64,000 nt of DNA from Sporomusa malonica (GCF_041428715.1 NZ_CP155572.1), one strand, 5' to 3'. Shown: positions 1-8,824, counted from the stretch's first letter. The notes: a model not told the origin generated them from the letters alone. Program-made: numbers and translations.

Positions 1-105
1 CAGTTCGACGGGGTCACCGGCATCACGCAGCCCGACAAAATTCGTACCTTTTACCACCCGCCCGTCTTTGACATCCAAGCAGGGAATAATCCGTTTAGTA
101 TACAT
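1..105 (-). CDS. hisF: Imidazole glycerol phosphate synthase cyclase subunit HisF (N-terminal part only)
   Basis: Only the first 35 codons are in the window; the gene runs off the left edge. The start reads MYTKRIIPCLDVKDGRVVKG, the typical HisF opening with the catalytic Asp in CLDV. HisF forms the (beta/alpha)8 cyclase half of IGP synthase and uses ammonia from HisH to make imidazole glycerol phosphate and AICAR. The hisA stop and the hisF start overlap by one base (TAATG), so translation is probably coupled. It belongs to the his operon that begins at hisG. Confidence 0.95.
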   Translation of the reverse strand, partial: MYTKRIIPCLDVKDGRVVKGTNFVGLRDAGDPVEL

Positions 106-842
106 TAGACCGCTCCCTCCTTAGCCAGACGAATGGTTTCTGCCAAGTCGATCGCGCCGGTATAAATGGCTTTGCCGACGATAACGCCCTCAATACCGTT
201 GTCGATATTAGCGGCTTTGAGCGCCGTAATATCATCAAGGTTTTTAACACCGCCTGAGGCAATGACCGGGATACCTGCCGCCTTAGCCAGCGAGGCTGTT
301 GCCGTAACATTGACGCCTTGTAGCGTACCATCCCGCGAAATATCGGTATAAATAATACGGGCGACACCGGCTTCAGCCATTTTCTTAGCCAATTCTTCGG
401 CACCTACACCGCCTGAAACCTCCCAACCGTCAACAGCTGCCTGGCCATCCCTGGCATCAATTCCTACAACAATCCGGTTGCCGAATTGTCGACAGGCTTC
501 CCGCACCAGTTCTGGGTTACGGACCGCGATAGATCCCAGGATTACCCGGCTGACACCGGCTTCCAGCACCTCTCCAATATTGTCAAGCGTGCGGATACCG
601 CCGCCTAATTGCACTGGTATAGCTGCTGCTTTAACAATAGCGCTAACTATCTCAAGATTTACCGGCTTACCGGCTAACGCCCCATCTAAGTCAACGACAT
701 GCAGGTATTCAGCTCCGGCGGCTGCCCACTTGAGCGCCATCTCAGCCGGATTATCGGCAAATACTGTCTCTTTATCAAAACGGCCTTCGGTCAAACGGAC
801 ACAGCATCCGCCGCGAATGTCTATTGCCGGATATATAATCAT
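105..842 (-). CDS. hisA: ProFAR isomerase HisA
   Basis: 1-(5-phosphoribosyl)-5-[(5-phosphoribosylamino)methylideneamino]imidazole-4-carboxamide isomerase, an Amadori rearrangement in histidine synthesis. The 245-aa length is normal. The two catalytic aspartates of the half-barrels are visible: Asp8 in the motif AIDIRGG and Asp129 in GIDARDGQ. Phosphate-binding loops (QLGGGIR, ASGGV) are intact. It lies 4 bp after hisH and overlaps hisF by one base. Confidence 0.96.
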   Translation of the reverse strand: MIIYPAIDIRGGCCVRLTEGRFDKETVFADNPAEMALKWAAAGAEYLHVVDLDGALAGKPVNLEIVSAIVKAAAIPVQLGGGIRTLDNIGEVLEAGVSRVILGSIAVRNPELVREACRQFGNRIVVGIDARDGQAAVDGWEVSGGVGAEELAKKMAEAGVARIIYTDISRDGTLQGVNVTATASLAKAAGIPVIASGGVKNLDDITALKAANIDNGIEGVIVGKAIYTGAIDLAETIRLAKEGAV

Positions 843-846
843 AATC

Positions 847-1479
847 TCAACTCCTCAGGAAATTAGCCAAAATCGCCAGACCGGTGGCACTTGATTTCTC
901 CGGATGGAACTGCACGGCCTGCACATTGCCACAGCCTACAGCTGCAGTAACAGCGCCACCGTACTCAGTAACAGCTGTGACAATTTGGCCATTCTCAGGC
1001 ACAGCATGATAGCTGTGGACAAAATATACATAAGCTGCGGCCGGCAGTCCGGCAAACAGCGGACTTACAGTCTTGAATTCAAGACTGTTCCAGCCCATAT
1101 GAGGAATTTTTAGTTCTGGTGCAATAATTTTGCGTACCATTCCAGGTAAAATTCTGAGTCCCGGTACGCCAGGATCTTCTTCGCTGCCATCAAATAAGAG
1201 CTGGAGACCAAGGCAAATTCCAAGAAAAGGTGTGCCCCGCCCAGCTACTCCTTTTATAACATCAATAAGGCCATAACTATTTAAGTTAGCCATGCAGTCC
1301 CCGAACGCCCCTACCCCAGGCAGTACTACCTTGGCAGCACTGCCGATCACGGCAGGATCACTGGTAACAACAACATCATACTTGCCGCCGTTCTCGGCGT
1401 TTAATTTTGCTAAGGCCTTGGACACACTGTGGAGATTGCCCATACCATAATCAATAATTGCCAGGGTTTCAAGCGCCAT
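847..1479 (-). CDS. hisH: Imidazole glycerol phosphate synthase glutaminase subunit HisH
   Basis: Class I glutamine amidotransferase that hydrolyses glutamine and passes ammonia to HisF. The 210-aa product carries the full catalytic triad: Cys89 in GICLGLQ, His192 and Glu194 in FHPEKS. The oxyanion-region PGVGAFGD motif is near residue 54. The gene sits 12 bp downstream of hisB and 4 bp upstream of hisA in the his operon. Confidence 0.96.
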   Translation of the reverse strand: MALETLAIIDYGMGNLHSVSKALAKLNAENGGKYDVVVTSDPAVIGSAAKVVLPGVGAFGDCMANLNSYGLIDVIKGVAGRGTPFLGICLGLQLLFDGSEEDPGVPGLRILPGMVRKIIAPELKIPHMGWNSLEFKTVSPLFAGLPAAAYVYFVHSYHAVPENGQIVTAVTEYGGAVTAAVGCGNVQAVQFHPEKSSATGLAILANFLRS

Positions 1480-1491
1480 GCTTTAGCCTCC

Positions 1492-2079
1492 TTATATCAT
1501 TCCTTTAGTAGACATGACACCTTGTATCCGTTCATCTCTGCGTGTAGCTTCATCAAGCGCCCGGCCTAACGCCTTAAAGATGGCCTCAATGATATGATGG
1601 GTGTTCTTGCCTGACAACAGACGTACATGCAGGGTAAGTCCGGCATGTACACTGAGTGCCCGCAAAAATTCCTCGGTAAGCTCACTGTCAAATTGCCCTA
1701 CTTGTTCACTTGGCAGGACAGCATCAAATACCAGAAAGGGGCGTCCGCTGATATCAAGCGATACCATAGCCAGTGCCTCATCCATTGGCACAAACGCCGT
1801 ACCGTAACGCTTGATCCCGGCCTTATCGCCCAGGGCTTTGGCCAAGGCCTGCCCCAGGACAATCCCAGTGTCTTCCACTGTATGATGTCCATCAACATAT
1901 AAGTCGCCTTTGGCCTCAACTGTCAGGTTAAATAAGCCGTGTTTGCCAAGTAGAATGAGCATGTGGTCAAAAAATCCGATGCCTGTAGCAACCTGGATTT
2001 GGCCGCTGCCGTCAAGATCAATCGAAACCTTTATGGCTGTTTCCCCTGTTACGCGTTCAATGGTGGCAGTACGGCTCAT
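1492..2079 (-). CDS. hisB: Imidazoleglycerol-phosphate dehydratase HisB
   Basis: Monofunctional IGP dehydratase of 195 aa, the usual size for the family without the phosphatase domain of enteric HisB. Metal-binding His-rich motifs are present: FFDHM, HHTVEDTGI near residue 65, DEALAM, and HHIIEA near residue 160. It converts IGP to imidazole acetol phosphate. It overlaps the hisC stop by 4 bp (ATGA). A separate histidinol-phosphatase is not seen in this window. Confidence 0.96.
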   Translation of the reverse strand: MSRTATIERVTGETAIKVSIDLDGSGQIQVATGIGFFDHMLILLGKHGLFNLTVEAKGDLYVDGHHTVEDTGIVLGQALAKALGDKAGIKRYGTAFVPMDEALAMVSLDISGRPFLVFDAVLPSEQVGQFDSELTEEFLRALSVHAGLTLHVRLLSGKNTHHIIEAIFKALGRALDEATRRDERIQGVMSTKGMI

Positions 2080-3119
2080 GCGGTAACAGCCTCCAGTACA
2101 GCATTGTTTTCCGCAGGTGTACCCACGCCAATCCTTATACAGCCAGCAAGGCCAGGCGCAGTACTGAAATCGCGTACACCAATACCACGCGCACTCAGGC
2201 GGGCTGCCAGTGCTGCCGCATTATCGCTCTTAACAAGCAGGAAGTTGGTTTGCGATGGATATACTGTGAGACCGGAAACGGCGCTAAGCGCGGCTGTCAT
2301 TCTTTCCCGCTCACTGCTGTTTTCAGCCAGGCTGGCAGCAAACTCCTGACGCATGGCAAACACGGTCTTGGCGGTAGCCAGTGTTAAGGCATTAACATTG
2401 TAGGGCAGCAATACTTTACCAATCGTTTGGGCAATTTCTTCTGGGGCTAAGAGATAGCCTACCCTGGCAGCCGCTAGGCCGTAGGCTTTGGAGAAAGTGC
2501 GGGCAATCGCAACATTCGTATATTTACCCAATAGATCAACTGAGCTTTTACCATAAAACTCGTGATAGGCCTCGTCAACAACTACCAGGCTCTTGGTATT
2601 AGCCACAATATATTCAATCTGCTCAGGTGGAATAATGGTGCCTGTCGGGTTGTTGGGATTGCAGAGAAGAATAATACTGGCAGCTGCCTGATTTGCTGCT
2701 GTCAGCAGTTTGTCGGCATCCAGCGTGTAATCAGCGTTCAGTTCCACAGGCACAGGCTGGCTGTCAGCCAGCTTTACGTAGATGCCATACATGGAAAATG
2801 ACGGAGTCGGATACACAATGCTGCGGCCTGCACCGCCAAAAGCAAAACAGAGTGCTTCCAAAATTTCGCTTGAGCCGTTGCCGATCAGTACATTGGCTGC
2901 AGTCAGTCCAAACCCGTCAGCAATGACTGTTTTTAATGAAAGAGCACTAATGTCGGGGTAACGGTTAAATGGCAGTGCTCTCAAATTCTCAATCACCTTG
3001 GCCTTAACGGCTGGTGGCAGGTCTGTTGACCGTTCATTTGCATCAAGCTTAATAGGCCAATCAACTTCTTCAACAGAATATGGTTTTAATGTTTCCAGCC
3101 CAGAACGGGGCATAAACAT
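2076..3119 (-). CDS. hisC: Histidinol-phosphate aminotransferase HisC
   Basis: PLP-dependent class I/II aminotransferase of 347 aa. The Schiff-base lysine lies in TFSKAYGLAAARVGY; the substrate and PLP motifs NPNNPTGT and DEAYHEF are also seen. It converts imidazole acetol phosphate and glutamate to histidinol phosphate. It starts one base after hisD ends and overlaps hisB by 4 bp. Members of this family can also act on aromatic amino acids, but the operon position supports the histidine role. Confidence 0.94.
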   Translation of the reverse strand: MFMPRSGLETLKPYSVEEVDWPIKLDANERSTDLPPAVKAKVIENLRALPFNRYPDISALSLKTVIADGFGLTAANVLIGNGSSEILEALCFAFGGAGRSIVYPTPSFSMYGIYVKLADSQPVPVELNADYTLDADKLLTAANQAAASIILLCNPNNPTGTIIPPEQIEYIVANTKSLVVVDEAYHEFYGKSSVDLLGKYTNVAIARTFSKAYGLAAARVGYLLAPEEIAQTIGKVLLPYNVNALTLATAKTVFAMRQEFAASLAENSSERERMTAALSAVSGLTVYPSQTNFLLVKSDNAAALAARLSARGIGVRDFSTAPGLAGCIRIGVGTPAENNAVLEAVTA

Positions 3120-3120
3120 A

Positions 3121-4461
3121 CTAATTCCCCCTTACCCTGACAGCATTAGCGTGCGCAGCCAGACCCTCGGCCTCGGCCAGCTTGATAACCTGGCTGCTGA
3201 CAGCTGCCAGAGCTTCTTGTGTATAAGCAATAACGCTAGTCTTTTTCATAAAGGTCTCGACATTAAGCACCGAGTAAAAACGGGCCGTACCACCTGTCGG
3301 AAGAACATGGTTAGGACCGGCGAAATAGTCGCCAAGCGGCTCAGGCGAATAGGGCCCCATAAAGATCGCGCCAGCATGCCGCACATAGGGCAGCAGCTTG
3401 AAGGGCTCAGCTGTTAACAGCTCTAAATGTTCAGGTGCCGAAAAGTTGGCCAGTTCGATAGCCTCAAAAATATCTTTCGTAATAATAATCAAGCCGTTGT
3501 CTTCAATGGACTGAGCTGCAATATCCTTACGCGGCAGGACAGCCAATTGACGCTCGACTTCTTTGTCTACTTTACCGGCCAGGTCGGCGCTGTCGGTGAT
3601 AAGAATGCTTGAAGCTAATACATCATGTTCGGCCTGACTCAGCATGTCTGCTGCGACATAGCGCGGGTCAGCCGTACTGTCAGCCACAATCAGGATCTCG
3701 CTGGGGCCTGCCAGCATATCAATATCGGCATGGCCATATACGGCCTTCTTGGCCAAAGTGACAAAAATATTACCAGGGCCAGTAATCTTGTCCACCTTAG
3801 GAATGGTTTCAGTTCCAAAAGCCAGCGCGGCCACTGCCTGAGCGCCGCCCACCTTGAATATTCTTGTAACTCCGGCCAGCTTGGCTGCTGCCAGTACGTA
3901 GGGATTAACCCGGCCTTCGCGGTCAGGCGGCACAACCATGATAATCTCTTGAACCCCAGCCACAGCGGCTGGGACAGCATTCATCAGGACAGAGGAGGGG
4001 TAGGCGGCAGTACCGCCAGGGACATAAATGCCCACCCGGTCAAGCGGCGTACATTTTTGTCCAAGTATGGCCCCATGCTCGCGTTCGGTAAACCATGATT
4101 CAGGCACTTTCTCGGCATGAAACTTCTTCACATTGGCAGCCGCAGCCTCTAATGCCGCCAGTACCTCTTTATCAACTCCAGCGATAGCGCTGTCAATCTC
4201 ATCCTGGGTTACCTCCAGGGTATCGGCTGTAAAATTGGCCCCATCAATTAACTTAGTATATTTTAGGACAGCTTCGTTGCCCTGATTCCGTACATCCTCG
4301 ACAATGCGTTCAACAACCTGCTGGGCTGAGAGCTCTTCACCAAATAGTTCTTTTACTTTGGCCTTGGCGCCTGCACCAAGCACCACCTTATCAAAGGCTG
4401 GTTTTTCCATAATCTCAGCAATTTCTTCTTTACTTAAACAACTGCTATATATCCTTTTCAC
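3121..4461 (-). CDS. hisD: Histidinol dehydrogenase HisD
   Basis: Zinc-dependent NAD enzyme that oxidises histidinol to histidine in the last two steps. The 446-aa protein has the signature from residue about 230 (VDKITGPGN ... DMLAGPSEIL) and the catalytic pair near SAPEHLEL, with the zinc ligand context SQAEHD. The start is GTG at 4461, overlapping the hisG stop (GTGA), which fits translational coupling. Confidence 0.96.
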   Translation of the reverse strand: MKRIYSSCLSKEEIAEIMEKPAFDKVVLGAGAKAKVKELFGEELSAQQVVERIVEDVRNQGNEAVLKYTKLIDGANFTADTLEVTQDEIDSAIAGVDKEVLAALEAAAANVKKFHAEKVPESWFTEREHGAILGQKCTPLDRVGIYVPGGTAAYPSSVLMNAVPAAVAGVQEIIMVVPPDREGRVNPYVLAAAKLAGVTRIFKVGGAQAVAALAFGTETIPKVDKITGPGNIFVTLAKKAVYGHADIDMLAGPSEILIVADSTADPRYVAADMLSQAEHDVLASSILITDSADLAGKVDKEVERQLAVLPRKDIAAQSIEDNGLIIITKDIFEAIELANFSAPEHLELLTAEPFKLLPYVRHAGAIFMGPYSPEPLGDYFAGPNHVLPTGGTARFYSVLNVETFMKKTSVIAYTQEALAAVSSQVIKLAEAEGLAAHANAVRVRGN

Positions 4462-5123
4462 GCTTTCCCCTCGCTTTCCACCAGTGCTTTTAGCCCTTCC
4501 ACCATTTTATTGATCCGGTCGAACTTCATTTTAAAGCTTACCCGGTTAGCGATAAACCGGGCGGTTGCCGGGTGAATCTGGGCCACTTCGACCAGATTAT
4601 TTTCTTTCAGTGTGCGGCCGGTTTCCACCAAGTCAACAATAATCTCAGCCAAGCCCACCATGGGCGCCAGTTCAATCGAACCGTTCAGCTTAATAATCTC
4701 CATTTGAATGCCAATGCCATGAAAGAAGCTTTCGGCTACTCTGGGATACTTGGTCGCCACCCGCATATGGGCATAATCGGTTAATTTTTCCTGCTTGAGC
4801 GCCTGTGGAACAGCTACCATCATCCGGCAGAAACCAAACTTTAAGTCTAACAGCTCGTAGACATCTTTGTTTTCTTCTAAAAGTACGTCTTTGCCAATAA
4901 TGCCAACATCAGCTGCGCCGTACTCGACATATGTGGGCAAATCAGCTGTTTTGGTAATAATAAACCGGATTTTCTCAGTTTCGTTGGCAATGACTAATTT
5001 CCGTGAGTTCTCACTAAGCCCTTCGGCAGTATAGCCGATTTTGGCCAGCCTACTGGCTGAGAGGTCAAACAATTTGCCCTTGGGTAATGCGATTGTTAAA
5101 TAATCCATATCATTTGAGGTCAT
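4458..5123 (-). CDS. hisG: ATP phosphoribosyltransferase catalytic subunit, short form HisG
   Basis: First enzyme of histidine synthesis. At 221 aa it is the short form lacking the C-terminal regulatory domain, so by family rules it needs HisZ; hisZ is present at 6789-7979 but in a different transcription unit. Typical motifs are seen: IALPKGKLF near the start, ADVGIIGKDVLLE, and the PRPP loop DLVETGRTL. The ATG at 5123 has a strong AGGAGG six bases upstream. It is the first gene of the his operon. Confidence 0.95.
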   Translation of the reverse strand: MTSNDMDYLTIALPKGKLFDLSASRLAKIGYTAEGLSENSRKLVIANETEKIRFIITKTADLPTYVEYGAADVGIIGKDVLLEENKDVYELLDLKFGFCRMMVAVPQALKQEKLTDYAHMRVATKYPRVAESFFHGIGIQMEIIKLNGSIELAPMVGLAEIIVDLVETGRTLKENNLVEVAQIHPATARFIANRVSFKMKFDRINKMVEGLKALVESEGKA

Positions 5124-5172
5124 GTCATGCCTCCTGTTTTTCTTTAGTTAATTAAAGCATTAATATATTAAT

Positions 5173-5201
5173 ATAATAATACGAAGTTTTATCAACGTCA
5201 A
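5173..5201 (-). promoter_or_regulatory. Predicted sigma-A promoter of the his operon
   Basis: On the minus strand TTGACG (5201-5196) and TATTAT (5178-5173) are separated by 17 bp, about 50 bp before the hisG start. No T-box or other leader structure was recognised between it and hisG, so how histidine controls this operon is not visible. Confidence 0.6.
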
Positions 5202-5315
5202 TATACTTATTCTATTTTTTTCTCAAGACCATCCACTTCACACCACAGGTAGGAAAACTGCCTGCATATGTAGAACTAATTGTCAGGATAATAATACCTG
5301 AGAAGGGGGTTCCAT

Positions 5316-6272
5316 ATGGCTGTACTTAATCTTGTAGTGATCAACCCGCTTGCAGACCGTCACAGAGAACTGCTTCAAGCAGTTGATCCTAATATCAATA
5401 TCATTGTAACTGATGAAAAGAATGCCCTTGAGCATATGAGCGGCTGCCATGTTCTAGTGACTTGGGGCTGGGCTGAGACCAAACCACTGTATCTGGCTGC
5501 CCCTCACCTCGAATGGATTCACGCGTTAAGCGCCGGTGTTGAGAAGCTGATTTTCCCTGAAATTCAGACAGCAGACACCATCCTGACTAATTCTAAAGGT
5601 ATTCATGGCATTCCAATGTCTGAACATGTTTTAGCTATGATGCTGGCCTTTAGCCGCGGCCTTACTATCAGCATTCGCCAACAAGACGCCAGGAAATGGA
5701 AACGCATGCCGACAGGTGAACTGCACGACCAAACCATTGCCATTATTGGATTAGGATCAATTGGCCGGGAAATTGCTAAAAAGGCTAAAGCCCTGGGAAT
5801 GACAGTCCTAGCCAGCAAGCAGGAGATTACCACCGAACTGTTTGTTGACAAACTCTACCCACCAGACAATGAGAGCCTGCTTGAAATGCTGGCCCAGGCT
5901 GATTTTGTCGTCGTGGCTCTGCCACTCACTGAAAATACGCAGAACATGATTGGCCTACCCCATTTTACAGCAATGAAACGCTCGGCTTACCTCTTCAATA
6001 TTGCCCGCGGCACTATCGTTAATGAAGCTGACCTGATTACGGCCCTGGAACAAAAACTCATTCAGGGTGCAGGGCTGGATGTGTTTGTCAATGAGCCCTT
6101 GCCTGAGAGCAACCCGCTCTGGGGCATGCCTAACGTGATTATCACGCCACATGTGGCAGCATTGTCACCTGCCTATCTTGACCGGGCGATTAAGCTATTT
6201 GCCGATAACCTCACCCGTTTTATCCAGGGACGGGATATGATCAACATTGTTGACAAGATTAAAGGCTATTAG
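5316..6272 (+). CDS. NAD-dependent D-2-hydroxyacid dehydrogenase
   Basis: Member of the D-isomer specific 2-hydroxyacid dehydrogenase family, 318 aa. The Rossmann motif GLGSIGREIA is near residue 143. The catalytic Arg (FNIARGT), Glu (VNEPLPE) and His (TPHVAA) are in the usual order. Substrate cannot be read from sequence; glyoxylate/hydroxypyruvate reductase or 2-ketoacid reductase are possible. The ATG follows a GAGAAGGGGG ribosome site. It is monocistronic, divergent from hisG, and its TAG overlaps the stop of the convergent HD gene by 4 bp. Confidence 0.88.
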   Translation: MAVLNLVVINPLADRHRELLQAVDPNINIIVTDEKNALEHMSGCHVLVTWGWAETKPLYLAAPHLEWIHALSAGVEKLIFPEIQTADTILTNSKGIHGIPMSEHVLAMMLAFSRGLTISIRQQDARKWKRMPTGELHDQTIAIIGLGSIGREIAKKAKALGMTVLASKQEITTELFVDKLYPPDNESLLEMLAQADFVVVALPLTENTQNMIGLPHFTAMKRSAYLFNIARGTIVNEADLITALEQKLIQGAGLDVFVNEPLPESNPLWGMPNVIITPHVAALSPAYLDRAIKLFADNLTRFIQGRDMINIVDKIKGY

Positions 6273-6796
6273 TTTAGGCTGTCAGCTGTTCGTAGTATCT
6301 GCAGTTCTGCCGGTTCCCCGCTTGTCGGCGCTGCGTGATGTCTGCTCACAATCTCTGCCATCAGCTCTGGAACGCCTATCTCCCTTAACATAGCAGCCCC
6401 ACGGGCCGCGTGATTGTAATAGATATATATGGCATGGCGAAGATTGGCCACTTTGCCGCCCCGCCCTACGCGTCCCCATTGCCTGGCCCAGCATGGAGCA
6501 AACTTATCCAGAATGACTGTGATAATTTTATCGACAGTGCTAACATCACCTTTTACCTTGCCGACATCATGCAAAAGCGCACATTTCATCAGCAGCTTCT
6601 GGTCAATCGTGCAGTCACCGGCGGTAAGCTCAAGCGCTGTGTAGGCCACATTCAGGGCATGCCGTTGGTCAGGAAGATTCATTTGCCAAAAGAGCATCGC
6701 CTGCTCAGCATCCAAATAGCGAGCGACAAATTTCCGGTCTTGCCCGGTAATCCGAGCTGTCAATGCCGCTATAAACTGCTTGACCCGTTTACTCAA
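6269..6796 (-). CDS. HD-domain phosphohydrolase
   Basis: 175-aa cytosolic protein with HD-superfamily metal ligands: RHALNVA near residue 44, LLHDVGKVKGD near 74, the NHAARGA helix near 126 and SRHH near 149. The layout resembles HDIG-type phosphohydrolases. Substrate is unknown. Its start overlaps the end of hisZ by 8 bp, so it is cotranscribed with yerC-hisZ. Nothing ties it to histidine synthesis beyond position. Confidence 0.8.
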   Translation of the reverse strand: MSKRVKQFIAALTARITGQDRKFVARYLDAEQAMLFWQMNLPDQRHALNVAYTALELTAGDCTIDQKLLMKCALLHDVGKVKGDVSTVDKIITVILDKFAPCWARQWGRVGRGGKVANLRHAIYIYYNHAARGAAMLREIGVPELMAEIVSRHHAAPTSGEPAELQILRTADSLN

Positions 6797-7979
6797 TATA
6801 GATCAGTTCTTCGTAGCCTTCAGCGATCACAGTCTCAGCCGATGCCTTTGACTCAGACGCAAGCGCCAGTTCAGCCCGGCGGCCTTCTTTGCGGCATTGG
6901 TTCGCCGCCTCAATAGCCTCAGGAAGCTTGCCCTCAGCCCAGGCAATGTACACATCTTTGCCGCGTACACTAACACCAATACCCTGGCGTTCCAGTGCTA
7001 ACAGCACCCGTTCAATGCCTAACGCAAAGCCTGTTGCCGGATTGGCAACACCAAAAGAAGCCAACATGTTGTCATAGCGGCCACCACCACACAATGGGAA
7101 ACCTAAACCAGGCGTATATCCCTCAAATACCATGCCGGTATAGTAATCAAAATCACGGATAATTCCTAAGTCGAAATTGACATAACGGTCAACCCCATAA
7201 CCTGTTAAAAGCCGATGAATATCAGCTAGATTATCAAGAGCTCTCCGGCTAAGGTCATTACTTACTAACTGATACGCATGATTAAGCATATCCTCATGCC
7301 CATGCAGCACAGGAATCTGCCGCAGCAATTCCTGCGCTGCCTTGCTAAGACCACTTTGCGCCAGAATCTCACCAAGTCCGACCAAGTCCCGCGTAACCAT
7401 AGCGTACTTAACCTGCTGCTTGTGCTCCGGAGTCAGTCCACTCTCAGCCATAATCCCATTAATAAAATCAACTTGGCCTAAACCGATTTGGAAATTAGTT
7501 AACCCTGCTTCCAGCATTGCCTCTACAGCCAGCGCCACAACCTCAGCGTCAGCCGCTGGGCCAGGAGCGCCTAAGAGTTCAACACCTGCCTGATAAAATT
7601 CACACTGTCTGCCGGCCTGTGCCTGCTCGTGCCGGAACACATTGGTAAGGTAGAACAACCGAAGCGGCAGTGGTGTTTCTTTCAGCCTGGTAGCAGCTAC
7701 TCGGGCAATCGGCGTAGTCATATCCGGCTTAAGGGCCATAATGCGGTTATTTTTATCAAAAAATTTAAATACATGCTGCTGCATGTCGCTGCCAGTACCT
7801 ACAGTGAGCGTCTCCATATACTCAAAGGTTGGGGTTACCACTTCATCATAGCCCCAGCGGGAAAAAAGTTCAGCAAGCGAGCCCTCAACAATACGCTTCT
7901 GCTTGGCTTCCCTAAGTAGCAGATCCCGTGTACCATAGGGGATTTGCGGCACAAACTGATTCTTATTCATTGTCCACAC
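6789..7979 (-). CDS. hisZ: ATP phosphoribosyltransferase regulatory subunit HisZ
   Basis: Paralogue of the HisRS catalytic core (class II fold) that lacks aminoacylation and forms the octameric ATP-PRT with short HisG. The 396-aa product starts with the PYGTRDLL motif and keeps the motif-2-like FRHEQAQAGR and the QAGVELLG segment; the length is near the family norm and shorter than true HisRS with its anticodon domain. It lies in a small operon with yerC and the HD gene, about 1.7 kb from its partner hisG. Confidence 0.92.
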   Translation of the reverse strand: MWTMNKNQFVPQIPYGTRDLLLREAKQKRIVEGSLAELFSRWGYDEVVTPTFEYMETLTVGTGSDMQQHVFKFFDKNNRIMALKPDMTTPIARVAATRLKETPLPLRLFYLTNVFRHEQAQAGRQCEFYQAGVELLGAPGPAADAEVVALAVEAMLEAGLTNFQIGLGQVDFINGIMAESGLTPEHKQQVKYAMVTRDLVGLGEILAQSGLSKAAQELLRQIPVLHGHEDMLNHAYQLVSNDLSRRALDNLADIHRLLTGYGVDRYVNFDLGIIRDFDYYTGMVFEGYTPGLGFPLCGGGRYDNMLASFGVANPATGFALGIERVLLALERQGIGVSVRGKDVYIAWAEGKLPEAIEAANQCRKEGRRAELALASESKASAETVIAEGYEELIYIE

Positions 7980-7985
7980 TCCATT

Positions 7986-8291
7986 CTAGTCTGTCTTGTT
8001 TTCTTCCAAATGCGCCAGTACTGCTTTATAGCCGTCAGCGCCATAATAAAGACAACGCTTAACCCGGCTGATAGTTGCCGTACTCGCGCCGGTTGAAGCA
8101 ACAATATCATCATAAATAACCCCTGCTTTTAACAGACGCGCCACTTCCAACCGCTGGGCCATGGCTTTAAGCTCGCCAATCGTGCATACGTCTTCAAAAA
8201 ATTGGTAGCATTCTTCCTCATTGCTCAGTGACAAAATACCCTTAAATAACTGGTCTGTTAGCCTATCTTTCAATTTGGGATTTGAGGACAT
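7986..8291 (-). CDS. YerC/YecD family TrpR-related transcriptional regulator
   Basis: 101-aa protein of the TrpR-like YerC/YecD family. A helix-turn-helix is visible in GVIYDDIVASTGASTATISRVKRCLYYG at about residues 57-84. It precedes hisZ by 6 bp, as is common for this family near histidine genes. Its ligand and targets are not evident from the sequence; control of the hisZ operon or other amino-acid genes is a reasonable guess. Confidence 0.88.
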   Translation of the reverse strand: MSSNPKLKDRLTDQLFKGILSLSNEEECYQFFEDVCTIGELKAMAQRLEVARLLKAGVIYDDIVASTGASTATISRVKRCLYYGADGYKAVLAHLEENKTD

Positions 8292-8448
8292 GATATTACG
8301 CCTCCCTGTAAATTCTTGCTATTGAATATTTATTCGCTATTGCTCTTATATTTTCCTGCTTTAGTGCTTTCTATCTTTATTTAATTAAAATCACTTATAT
8401 TTATTATAGAATTGTCCGTTTCTCGCAAATAATACTGTAAAAATCCTG
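8292..8448. other. Intergenic region between divergent yerC and the metQ leader
   Basis: AT-rich spacer that must hold the promoter of the minus-strand yerC-hisZ-HD operon. No convincing -35/-10 pair was chosen. No gene is seen. Confidence 0.5.
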
Positions 8449-8477
8449 TTGACAGATACATTTAGCCATGTTATTAT
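8449..8477 (+). promoter_or_regulatory. Predicted promoter of the metQ transcription unit
   Basis: TTGACA at 8449-8454 and TATTAT at 8472-8477 with a 17-bp spacer, just upstream of the SAM-I aptamer. Confidence 0.75.
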
Positions 8478-8499
8478 AAATTTTATAAATTACATATAG

Positions 8500-8603
8500 T
8501 TCATCAAGAGCTGGCTGAGGGAATGGCCCTATGAAGCTGCGGCAACCATCGTATACTACGAACGGTGCCAAATCCAACAGGATTATATCCTGGCAGATGA
8601 AGA
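8500..8603 (+). promoter_or_regulatory. SAM-I (S-box) riboswitch aptamer
   Basis: The conserved S-box blocks appear in order: TCATCAAGAG, GGCTGAGGGA, TGGCCCTATGAAG, CGGCAACC, GGTGCCAAATCC, then the closing AGATGAAGA that pairs with the 5' strand to form P1. An intrinsic terminator follows, so SAM should switch transcription off. The downstream gene is metQ, which fits methionine control. Confidence 0.93.
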
Positions 8604-8613
8604 ACTGGTTAAA

Positions 8614-8650
8614 CAAGCCTCTTCGCTCTGCCGAAGAGGCTTTAATTATT
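8614..8650 (+). terminator. Riboswitch-controlled intrinsic terminator
   Basis: Stem GCCTCTTCG / CGAAGAGGC with a short loop, followed by TTTAATTATTT. It directly follows the SAM-I aptamer and is the expected expression platform. Confidence 0.88.
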
Positions 8651-8701
8651 TCCACGAAGGGAGGACTAAGACAGAACTCTCCATCTGTTATGTATAAAGT
8701 G

Positions 8702-8824
8702 AGACTTAGCTTCAGGTGGGGTTTTAACCCCATCTGAAGTTTAGTCGACCAACTTCCAGGGACTTAGCCGCTCTTAACTCTCACTTGTAGAAGATGAGAG
8801 TCTTAGAGCGGCTTGGTCATCGGA
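8702..8824 (+). repeat. R1 repeat, copy a: two-hairpin element in the metQ leader
   Basis: About 123 bp forming two long hairpins. Hairpin 1 has arms GACTTAGCTTCAG / CTGAAGTTTAGTC around GGGGTTTTAACCCC. Hairpin 2 begins GGGACTTAG, ends near CTTGGTC, and has an apical CTTGTAGAAG. A second copy lies at 55860-55979, also on the coding strand just before a transporter gene. Differences between copies mostly keep base pairing. It could be a structured RNA or a non-autonomous mobile element of IS200/IS605 type; no transposase is near. Confidence 0.75.

Noticed and set aside
166..894. Plus-strand frames opposite hisA and hisH
   Set aside because: Antisense shadows of well-supported his genes in GC-rich codons.
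5124..5315. T-box or attenuator leader for the his operon
   Set aside because: No T-box sequence, His-codon leader peptide or terminator hairpin was found before hisG.
8404..8733. 109-codon minus-strand frame
   Set aside because: It is antisense to the SAM-I riboswitch, its terminator and promoter; no ribosome site or family.
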